Shown here: positions 8,883 to 16,692 of the stretch, piece by piece
How the letters are laid out: each line of letters opens with the position of its first letter
Position numbering within the stretch: the first letter of the stretch is position 1
Assembly (NCBI GenBank): GCA_024278955.1
Contig: JAJRSE010000017.1
Span: forward strand, 62,001 to 126,000
Direction of reading: 5' to 3'
From: Planctomycetota bacterium
Lineage (GTDB): Bacteria; Planctomycetota; Planctomycetia; Pirellulales; Lacipirellulaceae
Length of the DNA stretch: 64,000 bases
Notes under the pieces: generated by a model
What the model saw: only the letters and a program-made list of their open reading frames with translations
The model's database searches: none
Told to the model about the DNA's origin: nothing
Made by a program: the position numbers and the translations under genes

Positions 8883-9461
8883 ATGCTTTCTCTCTTGTTA
8901 ATTCGTGCAGGCGCGACTGAGTATGAATGCCAAGGTCGCATTCAAGGGGCACTTGATATTCCGCTCAGCGAGGACGGCCGACAGCAAATACTGCAAGTCG
9001 TCGATCAGGTGAAGGACCTGGCGGTCGAAGGCATTTACGTCGGACCCTGTCAGGCAAACCAACAATCGGCTGAAATTCTGGCCGAGCAATTGCACTGGAA
9101 GGTCAAAACGGTCGAATCGCTTGTGAATCTTGACTATGGCTTGTGGCAGGGAATGCTGATCGACGACGTCAAAACGAAGCAGCCCAAGGTCTATCGCCAG
9201 TGGCAAGAGCATCCCGAAACGGTTTGCCCGCCCGAGGGAGAAAACATCTCGTCGGTCCGAGTGCGGTTGGAGCTGGTGCTCGCCAAACTTGTCAAGAAGC
9301 ATAAATCGGGCACGGTTGCGGTCGTGGTCGACCAATTGCTGGCCCGGCTCCTAAGAAACATGCTGCGAGATGACGCCCTCGGGAGTCTCTGGGGTGTCGG
9401 GGGGGAAGACCTGCCGCGATGGGAGCTTTTTGAGGTTTCTGCCGAAGCGGTAAGCAGCTAA
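8883..9461 (+). CDS. Histidine phosphatase superfamily protein, catalytic residues lost
   Basis: A 192-residue protein with the phosphoglycerate-mutase-like fold signature (GRIQGALDIPLSEDGRQQ, LDYGLWQGM) but without the catalytic set. The canonical RHG motif is RAG (His to Ala at residue 9). The second arginine position (SPLxRAxxTA) reads GPCQANQQSA. The second catalytic histidine near LVVSHG is Asp150 (VAVVVDQLLARLL). WEG is WQG. Arg8 is retained. It is therefore probably not an active phosphatase but a binding or regulatory protein. It sits 24 bases after rpe, suggesting one transcript, with accD downstream after about 215 bases. Fold assignment from motifs; inactivity is an inference. Confidence 0.8.
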   Translation: MLSLLLIRAGATEYECQGRIQGALDIPLSEDGRQQILQVVDQVKDLAVEGIYVGPCQANQQSAEILAEQLHWKVKTVESLVNLDYGLWQGMLIDDVKTKQPKVYRQWQEHPETVCPPEGENISSVRVRLELVLAKLVKKHKSGTVAVVVDQLLARLLRNMLRDDALGSLWGVGGEDLPRWELFEVSAEAVSS

Positions 9462-9677
9462 CAGGCCTCTTCTTTTGAGGTATTCGGCTCAGGCAGGGTG
9501 GTTCTGCTTTGCTGTTCTCGCGGCAATCTCTCCAGGCGGCATGGCTGGCCGGCTTTTTCGCTGATATACTAAGGCTCCCATCGCGGCAGGGGTGTTCCCA
9601 AGAAATTGGGCTGCGGCAGGGTGTGCTACGACGTCTGAATATTTTGTACGAACGAGCTTTGGGCTCTCATTCTGATA

Positions 9678-10529
9678 ATGGCTACCAGCGAAACTGACGT
9701 TATGAGCGAAAAGACCAAGCCGGCACGCGAAAAGCGTGGTGTCCCGGGAGGGCTCTGGCTGCGCTGCGAAGGTTGTGGGGCGATGATTTTCCGCAAGGAG
9801 GTCGAGCGGCTCACCAATACGTGTCCTGAGTGCGATTTTCATATGTACCTCAGTGCCCGAGGACGCATTGGTGCTGTGCTCGACGAAGGGACTTTTGAGG
9901 AGTGGGACGCGAATCTAGAACCGACCGATCCGCTGAATTTTGAAGACAAGAAAAAATACAAAGATCGTTTGGTTGCCGAGCAGAAAAGAACGGGCTTGCG
10001 AGATGCGGCCCTGACGGGCACGGGGATGATTCGTGCGCGCCGAGTTGCTTTCGGCGTGACCGACTCGGCATTCATCATGGGGAGCATGGGGTCGGTGGTC
10101 GGAGAACGGCTTACGCGGCTGATCGAGCGAGCTACCGAGCAGCAGCTCCCGTTGATTATTGTGAGCGGGTCGGGTGGCGGGGCGCGAATGCACGAGGGGA
10201 TTTTTTCGCTACTCCAGATGGCGAAAGTCTCGGCTGCCCTCGCGCGTTACGACCAGGCCAATGGGCTGTATATTTCGGTGCTGACCAACCCGACCATGGG
10301 TGGGGTTGCGGCAAGTTTTGCTTCTCTTGGCGATGTGATTCTTGCCGAACCCAAAGCTCTTATTGGGTTTGCTGGCCCGCGAACGATTAAAGCGACGATT
10401 CGTATTGAGTTGCCTGAGGGTTTTCAGACGAGCGAGTTTTTGCTCGAACATGGTTATATCGACCGAATTGTTAGGCGGGCCGATCTCAAGAGCGAAATCG
10501 CGAGATTGATCGATTATTGTGGGAAGTAG
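9678..10529 (+). CDS. accD: Acetyl-CoA carboxylase carboxyltransferase subunit beta
   Basis: Beta subunit of the carboxyltransferase that makes malonyl-CoA for fatty acid synthesis, acting with AccA. It has 283 residues, the family's usual length. The N-terminal four-cysteine zinc ribbon is visible ([11 protein letters not shown] and [11 protein letters not shown]). The crotonase-fold core contains the acyl-CoA-binding segments [34 protein letters not shown] and IGFAGPRTI. Start at ATG 9678 is tentative; ATG 9702 ([11 protein letters not shown]) is an alternative and neither has a clear Shine-Dalgarno. accA is not adjacent. Confidence 0.96.
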   Translation: MATSETDVMSEKTKPAREKRGVPGGLWLRCEGCGAMIFRKEVERLTNTCPECDFHMYLSARGRIGAVLDEGTFEEWDANLEPTDPLNFEDKKKYKDRLVAEQKRTGLRDAALTGTGMIRARRVAFGVTDSAFIMGSMGSVVGERLTRLIERATEQQLPLIIVSGSGGGARMHEGIFSLLQMAKVSAALARYDQANGLYISVLTNPTMGGVAASFASLGDVILAEPKALIGFAGPRTIKATIRIELPEGFQTSEFLLEHGYIDRIVRRADLKSEIARLIDYCGK

Positions 10530-10762
10530 CGCCTTTTCTGGGCCGACGAAGCGCGAGGACCAGGTCTCTGGATTAGGCAAGTCGTTTCTTGCTCAAATGC
10601 CCTGGGGGACTTAGGATGAGAGGCAGGAGAGAACCGATGCCTGGCGACAATTGAGTCGGTTTGCTTTGGTCGGCAGGCATTACTTTTACGCGAACTAATT
10701 ACTCAAGCTCGCCACCGCGCGATATTCAGTGCGCTCAGATTGCGAAACGATTTTTTAACACC

Positions 10763-11644
10763 ATGGGCATTAGCTCTTTTTTCAAATCGGTTTTGGATGG
10801 CGGCAAAGTCGATGTTGCCAAACGATACGAGATTTTGCGCGAGGCCGTCTCGGGTACGATGTCGGATTTTCATAAAGTGCGCGATCGCGACACAGAGCAA
10901 ATTGTTGGACTCAAGGTGCTCGACAAGAAAAAGTACGAGCAGCTTGAGATGCGATTTCGCGGACTCAATAAACCGTCGGAAGGCGAGATCGCGATCTCGT
11001 TCGACCATCCCCGGATTGTTACCACGCATGGCCACGGCATGACGACCAAGGACGAGCCGTTTCTGGTAATGGAATTCCTGGATGGCCCGGGTCTCAACTC
11101 GCTAATTATTGGCCGCAGCGAGTTGCTCAATGGCAATCGGCTTGCGCTCATGCGAGAAGCGGCTGAGGCCTTGCAGGTGGTACACGAGGCCGGTTTTATT
11201 CATCGCGATATTTGCCCGCGTAATTTCGTCTGCACTCAGGACGCGACTTCGCTGAAGCTCATAGACTTTGGTCTGACTGTGCCGGCAAGCAAGGAGTTCA
11301 TGCAGCCAGGAATTCGTACGGGGACGCCAAACTACATGGCTCCCGAGGTAGTGCGCCGCAAGCAAACCGACCTTCGCCTTGATATTTTTGCGTTTGGGGT
11401 CTCGATGTACGAAATGTTTACCTTCGAGTTGCCCTGGCAACGGGGTAGCGGCGATGGGTTGGCAGCGATGAACAATGGGCAGAGCGCCCCTGCCCCGCTT
11501 GAGCAGTATTGTCCCGACATCGATCCGGCGATTAGTGCAGCGATAAACCAGTGCATGCTTCCCGATATCGAGAGTCGTACACATTCGATGAAGCAGTTTC
11601 TAGCGTCGATCGCCAAGGTGAAGAGCGAGAATCGGGTCCCGTGA
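10763..11644 (+). CDS. Protein kinase-like protein with an atypical HRDICPRN catalytic loop
   Basis: A 293-residue soluble protein covering one kinase domain. The glycine-rich loop is poor (EAVSGTMSDFHKV). Lys51 is in VGLKVL, the C-helix Glu is probably in PSEGEIAI, the hinge is VMEFLDGPG, the catalytic loop is HRDICPRNF (147-155), the metal motif is IDFG (168-170), and the APE motif is MAPE. The Lys normally two residues after the catalytic Asp is Cys151, and an Arg sits four residues after it, a spacing reminiscent of tyrosine kinases (HRDLAARN). The start ATG 10763 (MGISSFF) is preferred to a TTG at 10661. No transmembrane or sensor domain is seen. Activity and substrate unknown. Confidence 0.85.
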   Translation: MGISSFFKSVLDGGKVDVAKRYEILREAVSGTMSDFHKVRDRDTEQIVGLKVLDKKKYEQLEMRFRGLNKPSEGEIAISFDHPRIVTTHGHGMTTKDEPFLVMEFLDGPGLNSLIIGRSELLNGNRLALMREAAEALQVVHEAGFIHRDICPRNFVCTQDATSLKLIDFGLTVPASKEFMQPGIRTGTPNYMAPEVVRRKQTDLRLDIFAFGVSMYEMFTFELPWQRGSGDGLAAMNNGQSAPAPLEQYCPDIDPAISAAINQCMLPDIESRTHSMKQFLASIAKVKSENRVP

Positions 11645-11838
11645 AAACGCCGTGAGCGGCTATTTTCGCAGTCTGAGCGTGTTTGGAACCCGAGCAGCCT
11701 TCCGCAGATTGCTGGCAAACCAGGCCGGGCGTAGCATTGCGTGGGAGCCGGGTCTCTCGTATACTGGTCGATTCGGCGATTTTGCCGGAAGAGACTACCG
11801 ATAACACGACATTGAAATAACAAGTCCGGAGTGGATTG

Positions 11839-12063
11839 ATGACCATCGACAAGAGCCTGAAAGTTCGTCAAGGCGGCAGCTCGAACCGTAGTGTGCTGAA
11901 GCGTAGCGAACGGCTGGAGAAGCTCAAAGAGACCGATCGCTGGAGCGAAGGCGATTCGCCGCTCGGCCTGCCCAAAGTTCGCGTGCATAAGCTCGTGCTC
12001 AAGAAGAAAAAGAAGAAAGAGGAAGAAGACGGCGACGGCGACGACGACAAGGCCGGTGCTTAG
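11839..12063 (+). CDS. Small basic protein conserved in Planctomycetes/Verrucomicrobia/Chlamydiae
   Basis: A 74-residue protein beginning MTIDKSLKVRQG with a conserved core (RSERLEKLKETDRW, SPLGLPKVRVHK), then a KKKKKK run and an acidic EEEDGDGDDD tail. The N-terminal 55 residues match my recollection of a short family described only as small basic protein in the PVC bacteria (TIGR04137-like). A ribosome or nucleic-acid association has been suspected but I cannot show it. The start is decided by GGAG at 11828-11831, seven or eight bases before the tandem ATG. It is followed by a strong terminator, so it ends its transcript. Confidence 0.85.
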   Translation: MTIDKSLKVRQGGSSNRSVLKRSERLEKLKETDRWSEGDSPLGLPKVRVHKLVLKKKKKKEEEDGDGDDDKAGA

Positions 12064-12100
12064 AAGCATTGGCACGAGCGGTTGAATTTTCAAAAAAACC

Positions 12101-12133
12101 AAAAAAAGGCTGCCCCAAGGGCAGCCTTTTTTT
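12101..12133. terminator. Bidirectional rho-independent terminator between convergent genes
   Basis: An 8-bp stem GGCTGCCC/GGGCAGCC (12108-12126) with a CAA loop is flanked by an A7 tract on the left and a T7 tract on the right. It lies between the plus-strand small basic protein gene and the minus-strand ilvB and can work in both directions. Confidence 0.92.
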
Positions 12134-12177
12134 GTGGAATCGAGAACGATCAAGAGTTTCTTTTAGCTCTCTCCGCT

Positions 12178-13962
12178 TTACTCTTTGATGATATCTTTTA
12201 CCGTGTGTCCGCCTGGGATCATGGGCAGTACGTGTTCCTGGTAAGGAACTTCGACATCAAGTAGGTAAGGGCCCTCGTGGTCGATCATTTCCTGCAAAGC
12301 TGCAAGTAAGTCGCCTTTTTCTTTGACGTAACTTGCGCCCCAGCCGAAGCCCTTGGAGATCGAGACAAAGTCGGGGTAACGTTCTTTTGGGCTGAGACCA
12401 TCGCCTTTGCCTGACGCTTCGGGATGGTCGATCGGTCCTAGGTAGGTATGCGCCCGAGTGCCCTGCATGAAGCGGTCTTCCCATTGGACGACCATGCCCA
12501 AGTGCTGGTTGTTTACTAGCAGGACTTTCACCGGGAGTTTCTCGCAGACACAGGTTGCCATTTCCTGAATGTTCATCAAGAAGCTGCCATCGCCTTCGAT
12601 ATCGATAACCAGCCGATCGGGAAGGACTGCTTGGACCCCCATTGCGGCGGGTAGTCCGAAGCCCATGGTTCCGAGGCCGCTGCTGCTGAGGAAAGTTCTC
12701 GGCTTCGAGAATTTGAAGAACTGGGCGGCCCACATTTGGTGTTGCCCCACACCGACCGTAATCACGGGGTCTTTGTCGACGGTCAACTTCCAAAGCTCTT
12801 GGATTGCATGTTGCTGGGTGATTCCGGCATAGGAGGTGTCGTATTTCAGCGGATCTTCTTTTTTCCACTGCATGCACTGTTCAACCCACTCCGAAATGTC
12901 CTCGGGAGGTTCGACAATTTGGTTAAGCTCGTCGAGTACAAATTTCACGTCGCTACAGACGGGAATATGGGCTGGTTTGTTTTTGTTTAGCTCCGATGCG
13001 TCGATGTCGACATGGATAATTTTGCCGTGCTTGCAGAATTCGTCGACTTTGCCGGTTACCCGATCGTCGAACCTTACGCCCAGGGCGATCAGCAAATCGG
13101 CTTGGTCGACCGCATAGTTGGCGTACACGGTTCCGTGCATACCAAGCATGTCGAGCGAAAGCGGGTCGGTTCCAGGGAAGGCCCCCAGCCCCATGAGGGT
13201 TGTCGTGATGGGGATGCCTGTCTTTTTGACCAACTCGCGAAGCTGCTCGCTCGCTTCGGCCAAGATAATTCCGCCGCCGGCGTAGATAACCGGGCGCTTG
13301 GCCAGCTTGATGGCAGCAGCGATTTGGTTGATTTGCTCGGGCCTTGCCCGAGGCGATTCGATGGTATAGCCGGGCAAATTGAGGGGCGCGTCGTAGTCGG
13401 GGTTACAGGAGTCGAGTTGCACGCTTTTGGGGATATCGACCAACACAGGTCCGGGACGGCCCGTCGAGGCGATGACAAAGGCTTCTTTGACGACGCGTGC
13501 AAGGTCGTTGACGTCGGTCACGAGATAGTGGTGCTTGGTGATTCCTCGGCAAACCTCGACGATTGGTGTTTCTTGAAAGGCGTCCGAGCCGATCGCTTTG
13601 ACAGGCACCTGGGCCGTGATTGCAACCATGGCGATGCTGTCGAGCTTTGCGTCGGCGATCGCGGTGACGAGATTCGTCGCCCCTGGGCCGCTCGTGGCCA
13701 TGCAAACGCCGACCTCGCCGGTGCTACGAGTAACGCCCTGAGCCGCAAAGCCGCCTCCCTGTTCGTGGCGCGGGAGGATGGTGCGGATCTCATCTTTGAA
13801 CCGTATGAGAGCCTGGTGGAGCGGCATGCTGCAACCGCCGGGGTAGGCAAAAAGTACTTCGACACCATGGTTGATCAGCGATTGGACCAAAATATCGGCG
13901 CCCGTGGTGATTTCGCTTTTGGCCATTTTCTTTGCCGCAGTTTTCTTTGTCGTGGTCGCCAC
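12178..13962 (-). CDS. ilvB: Acetolactate synthase, large (catalytic) subunit
   Basis: Thiamine-diphosphate enzyme condensing two pyruvates (or pyruvate with 2-ketobutyrate) in branched-chain amino acid synthesis. It is 594 residues long with the three TPP-family domains: [16 protein letters not shown] with the PRHEQGG glutamate segment, the central FAD-associated domain (RFDDRVTGK), and the TPP-binding motif [11 protein letters not shown]...NNQHLGMV. The N-terminus has a short Lys/Ala-rich extension ([15 protein letters not shown]) before the family start. No small regulatory subunit gene lies next to it. The upstream region has a 14-base tandem repeat. Very secure. Confidence 0.96.
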   Translation of the reverse strand: MATTTKKTAAKKMAKSEITTGADILVQSLINHGVEVLFAYPGGCSMPLHQALIRFKDEIRTILPRHEQGGGFAAQGVTRSTGEVGVCMATSGPGATNLVTAIADAKLDSIAMVAITAQVPVKAIGSDAFQETPIVEVCRGITKHHYLVTDVNDLARVVKEAFVIASTGRPGPVLVDIPKSVQLDSCNPDYDAPLNLPGYTIESPRARPEQINQIAAAIKLAKRPVIYAGGGIILAEASEQLRELVKKTGIPITTTLMGLGAFPGTDPLSLDMLGMHGTVYANYAVDQADLLIALGVRFDDRVTGKVDEFCKHGKIIHVDIDASELNKNKPAHIPVCSDVKFVLDELNQIVEPPEDISEWVEQCMQWKKEDPLKYDTSYAGITQQHAIQELWKLTVDKDPVITVGVGQHQMWAAQFFKFSKPRTFLSSSGLGTMGFGLPAAMGVQAVLPDRLVIDIEGDGSFLMNIQEMATCVCEKLPVKVLLVNNQHLGMVVQWEDRFMQGTRAHTYLGPIDHPEASGKGDGLSPKERYPDFVSISKGFGWGASYVKEKGDLLAALQEMIDHEGPYLLDVEVPYQEHVLPMIPGGHTVKDIIKE

Positions 13963-14267
13963 TTAATCTACCTCTAACCTGTACGATGGTGATTTTGATT
14001 TTCAAAGCACGAGTGCTTTATAGTTGCCGAAAAATAGTTGCCGAAAAAGTTTGCTAAAAAATGTTGGTGTGCGAAAGGCACTAAACCGGTCTATGATAAA
14101 CCCAAAAGAGGCTACCAACAAGGATTATAAGCATTTGAGGGCCTTGTAGCCCTGAAACGGCTTGCCTAGCTGATGTATTCGAGAGCGACAGCTTCTCGGG
14201 CACCTGAGTAGAGAGCGGTAGCCAGGGTCGTGGGTTCGCCAGGGCAGACGATTTTTCTCGTCGCGGC
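13963..14267. other. Intergenic region upstream of ilvB with a repeat fragment and a tandem duplication
   Basis: About 305 bases. The palindrome CAAAGCACGAGTGCTTT lies at 14003-14019 and matches the ends of the dispersed hairpin family described below, without its interior. Directly after it, TAGTTGCCGAAAAA occurs twice in tandem (14021-14034 and 14035-14048). The remainder up to the small membrane-protein gene shows nothing recognisable. Confidence 0.6.
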
Positions 14268-14492
14268 TCAATTCCAGGCCCGGCGGGGGATTGTGAAGGA
14301 GTAGAGCACGACCACGGCTCCCGAGGCCATAAGGCTCCAGGGTGCCCATTCGGGCGGGACGATTTCACCTGAGGCAACCAAAGGGGGCCGGCCATCCGTA
14401 GGTGGCTTGAGTATGGCCTTATCAATGGCAAGCGCTTCAACGCCCAAGAGGCAGGTATAGGCGCCGAGCGCCAGGAATAGAGACCGCCACAT
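14268..14492 (-). CDS. Small conserved hypothetical membrane protein
   Basis: A 74-residue protein with two hydrophobic segments: MWRSLFLALGAYTCLLGVEA at the N-terminus and PWSLMASGAVVVLYSFTIP at the C-terminus, joined by a polar loop ending in PPEWAPW. The frame is open further upstream (to 14669), but the ATG at 14492 is preferred because GGAG precedes it by eight bases and the encoded N-terminus looks like a membrane anchor. I believe similar proteins occur in other planctomycetes but know of no function. It is on the same strand as the downstream ilvB but separated by 305 bases. Confidence 0.65.
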   Translation of the reverse strand: MWRSLFLALGAYTCLLGVEALAIDKAILKPPTDGRPPLVASGEIVPPEWAPWSLMASGAVVVLYSFTIPRRAWN

Positions 14493-14677
14493 GACTGCAT
14501 CTCCTAAAGTCGAGTCGAAAGTCGGAGGGAAGTTTACTTCGGGATCATCGACGCTCGCCAAGGCGGCTCTGTACTCGATGATGCCGTCTGACGTTGCCCC
14601 GAGAAAATTCGCATCGGATCTTGCAGTGTGTGGGGATTGTCGGGGTTGGGCGATGGCCGTGGTGGGCATCCACGGCC

Positions 14678-15775
14678 TTAGTCGCTTAAGAGTTGCTGGT
14701 AGAGGCTAAGGTGATTCTCAGTCATTTGATGAACCGAGAAGGTTGTTTCTGCAAATTCTTTGGCTTGCAGAGTCTGTCTTTGGGTTGCTGTTTTGTCTCG
14801 GAGTGTTTTTTCGAGTGCTGCGATCAGCTTCTCGACATCATCCGGCTGGAAAGTCTCTGCCCAGTAGGAGTTGCCTTGCAGGTCGATTTGGAGGGCTTCG
14901 CAGTTTCCGCCTACCGGGGTAGCGATCAGTGGGCAGCCAGCCATCATCGCTTCGATCAAGACTAGCGAGAGCCCTTCAAGATGCGAGGCCGAGACAAGCA
15001 CGTCAGCGGCGTCGAGTAGTTCGCCGATGTCTTGGCGAAAACCAAGGAAATGAACTCGATCTGCTATTCCTAATTCATTGGCTAGCGTCTGAAGCGTTTC
15101 TTTCTCAGGACCATCTCCAGCAAGCCAGAGCCTCCATGAGTTGCCTTTTTCAAGGCCCTTGGCAACCGCTCGAATTACCGTATCGAACCCTTTGACGGGC
15201 AACAGGCTACCTAGAGTCAGCAAGTGCTGTTCGGCAGGGTCGTCCGCCGCTAGTTCAAGTTGTTGGCGTAGCCGGTTAGCGGATTCATGGTTGATAGGGC
15301 GGTTTTTAAGGCCGGCGTAGATGACGCTTGTTTTGGAGGGGTCGATACCCGACTCGTGGCACTGCTGCTGGGCTACTTTGGCAACACAAACAAGGTGGTC
15401 AAGTAGTCGGTTATGCTTCCATGCGCTGTGGATTGGAAAGGTGGTGTGCCGAATGCCTACCTTAAGGATATTGGTGCGATAGGCAGCTACTCCACCGCTT
15501 GTGATCGCATGAGGGTCGTTGAGGACGAGAACGTCAAAGCGATTTTTGCTAAGCCATCGGCGAAGTTGAAAAAGGCTTTTTGGGCTACGACCTCGGCCTG
15601 GAAGCTCCAGGAGAAGGGGCAAGTGCCGCTGGAGGCCCCACTGGGCCATCGGACAGCCTCGCCGAGCAGCGAGCCCGACCTCGTGCCCGGCTTTGATGAT
15701 TCCTTCGAGAAGGGATGCTAGCAGTTGTTCACCGCCTCCCCATTGTTTTGCCGTGCTGACAAAACAGATACGCAT
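14678..15775 (-). CDS. Glycosyltransferase family 4
   Basis: A 365-residue retaining GT-B glycosyltransferase. The N-terminal domain begins MRICFVSTAKQWGGGEQ with the Gly-rich acceptor loop. The C-terminal nucleotide-sugar domain has LLTLGSLLPVKGFD, LWLAGDGPEKETL, VHFLGFRQDI, and the diagnostic HLEGLSLVLIEAMMAG with the E-x7-E motif. It probably transfers a sugar during cell-surface glycan assembly at the cytoplasmic face. Its promoter region faces the LicD/cytidylyltransferase genes, with a hairpin repeat in between, so the locus reads as a surface polysaccharide or glycolipid cluster. Sugar specificity is not predictable. Confidence 0.92.
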   Translation of the reverse strand: MRICFVSTAKQWGGGEQLLASLLEGIIKAGHEVGLAARRGCPMAQWGLQRHLPLLLELPGRGRSPKSLFQLRRWLSKNRFDVLVLNDPHAITSGGVAAYRTNILKVGIRHTTFPIHSAWKHNRLLDHLVCVAKVAQQQCHESGIDPSKTSVIYAGLKNRPINHESANRLRQQLELAADDPAEQHLLTLGSLLPVKGFDTVIRAVAKGLEKGNSWRLWLAGDGPEKETLQTLANELGIADRVHFLGFRQDIGELLDAADVLVSASHLEGLSLVLIEAMMAGCPLIATPVGGNCEALQIDLQGNSYWAETFQPDDVEKLIAALEKTLRDKTATQRQTLQAKEFAETTFSVHQMTENHLSLYQQLLSD

Positions 15776-15885
15776 AGCAGGAAATCTCTCTTTTCATGGG
15801 TGACAAGCTTTGCGTATAGTACCCGCCCTTATCGTCGTGAAGCAAGTCTAATTCGAGTAATGCAGGTGTTTCAGGCGAGCAAACA

Positions 15886-16004
15886 CAAAGCACGAGTGCT
15901 TTGTCATAGCTAAAAATTGGGGTGCTGGCTGTCAGGACAACCTATCTGGATAACAACTTCTGTCAGCCAGCACCCCAATTCTAAGAGTTGTCAAAGCACT
16001 AGTG
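15886..16004. repeat. Dispersed hairpin element, copy A (full length)
   Basis: An inverted-repeat element of about 114 bases (15891-16004), with an extra outer palindrome CAAAGCACGAGTGCTTTG at 15886-15903. The two arms of about 41 bases match at about 34 positions. The inner perfect stem is AATTGGGGTGCTGGCTG paired with its complement at 15964-15980. Between the arms is a 32-base loop. Read in reverse complement it aligns end to end with copy C at 57370-57478. It lies between divergent genes, in the promoter region of the glycan cluster. No coding capacity. Confidence 0.88.
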
Positions 16005-16080
16005 TAACAGCCCTGTCTCTTTGAGAGCATCACGTCAAATGCAGGTCTAGCAATGCGACTTCAAGAAGAATAAAGGTCCC

Positions 16081-16692
16081 ATGGGATTAAAAACAAGATT
16101 GCGAAAAATAATTTATCGCGAAGGAGGCCCTTTGTCGCCCCGGTTACAAGAGGGCATGGAGATACTCCACCAAGCGTTAGCGTCGACTCCGATAGCTCAA
16201 AAGTATTGGGTGAACGGTGGTCTTCTTCTTGGATATGTGCGTGAAGGTGGCCCCATGCCGCACGATCCAGACGTAGATTTTTCGATTTGGGAAAAAGACT
16301 GCCCCGCACTGCTTGAGGGCATAGAAAAGCTTCTGAAAGCAGGGTTCCGAAAGCGTTATCGTTGGGTAAATAATTCTTCGGAAGTCACCGAATGGTCGCT
16401 CAGCTACCGTGGGGTTGGGTTTGAGTTTTTCGTGATGCGTCCAGTTGATGACAAAATGCAATGGTATTGCTACGGCGGGAATCCCGCGGAAGAGTTGACG
16501 TGCCAAGCACCTATTCACGGTTTGGAAGACTTTGAGTTGTTCGGACGAACATGGAAAAAGCCGGACGACCATGAAACTTACTTGGAAGCTTTGTATGGCG
16601 ATTGGAAGGTCCCCAATCCTCACTATTGCTATGAAACCGACAGCCAAGCCATTGTTCAACGTGTTCGTTGGAAAGGAAGCAAAAAGTGGTAA
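16081..16692 (+). CDS. LicD/fukutin-like nucleotidyltransferase-fold phosphotransferase
   Basis: A 203-residue protein with the LicD-family core: NGGLLLGYVREGGPMPHDPD (residues 45-64), matching the G-x-LLG-x-R...DxDxD active-site pattern, and a later ETYLEALYGDWKVPNP block like the Y-GD-P motif of LicD proteins. LicD proteins move phosphocholine (or related phospho-alcohols) from a CDP-activated donor onto glycans. Its last codons overlap the start of the next gene, a cytidylyltransferase-methyltransferase fusion that could make such a donor. Family by motif; substrate is inferred. A metal-binding Asp trio (62, 64, 66) is intact, so activity is plausible. Confidence 0.75.
   Translation: MGLKTRLRKIIYREGGPLSPRLQEGMEILHQALASTPIAQKYWVNGGLLLGYVREGGPMPHDPDVDFSIWEKDCPALLEGIEKLLKAGFRKRYRWVNNSSEVTEWSLSYRGVGFEFFVMRPVDDKMQWYCYGGNPAEELTCQAPIHGLEDFELFGRTWKKPDDHETYLEALYGDWKVPNPHYCYETDSQAIVQRVRWKGSKKW

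Noticed and set aside
13012..13977. Plus-strand open frame of 321 codons opposite ilvB
   Set aside because: Fully antisense to a conserved acetolactate synthase; the translation is Asp/Arg-rich with no family resemblance.
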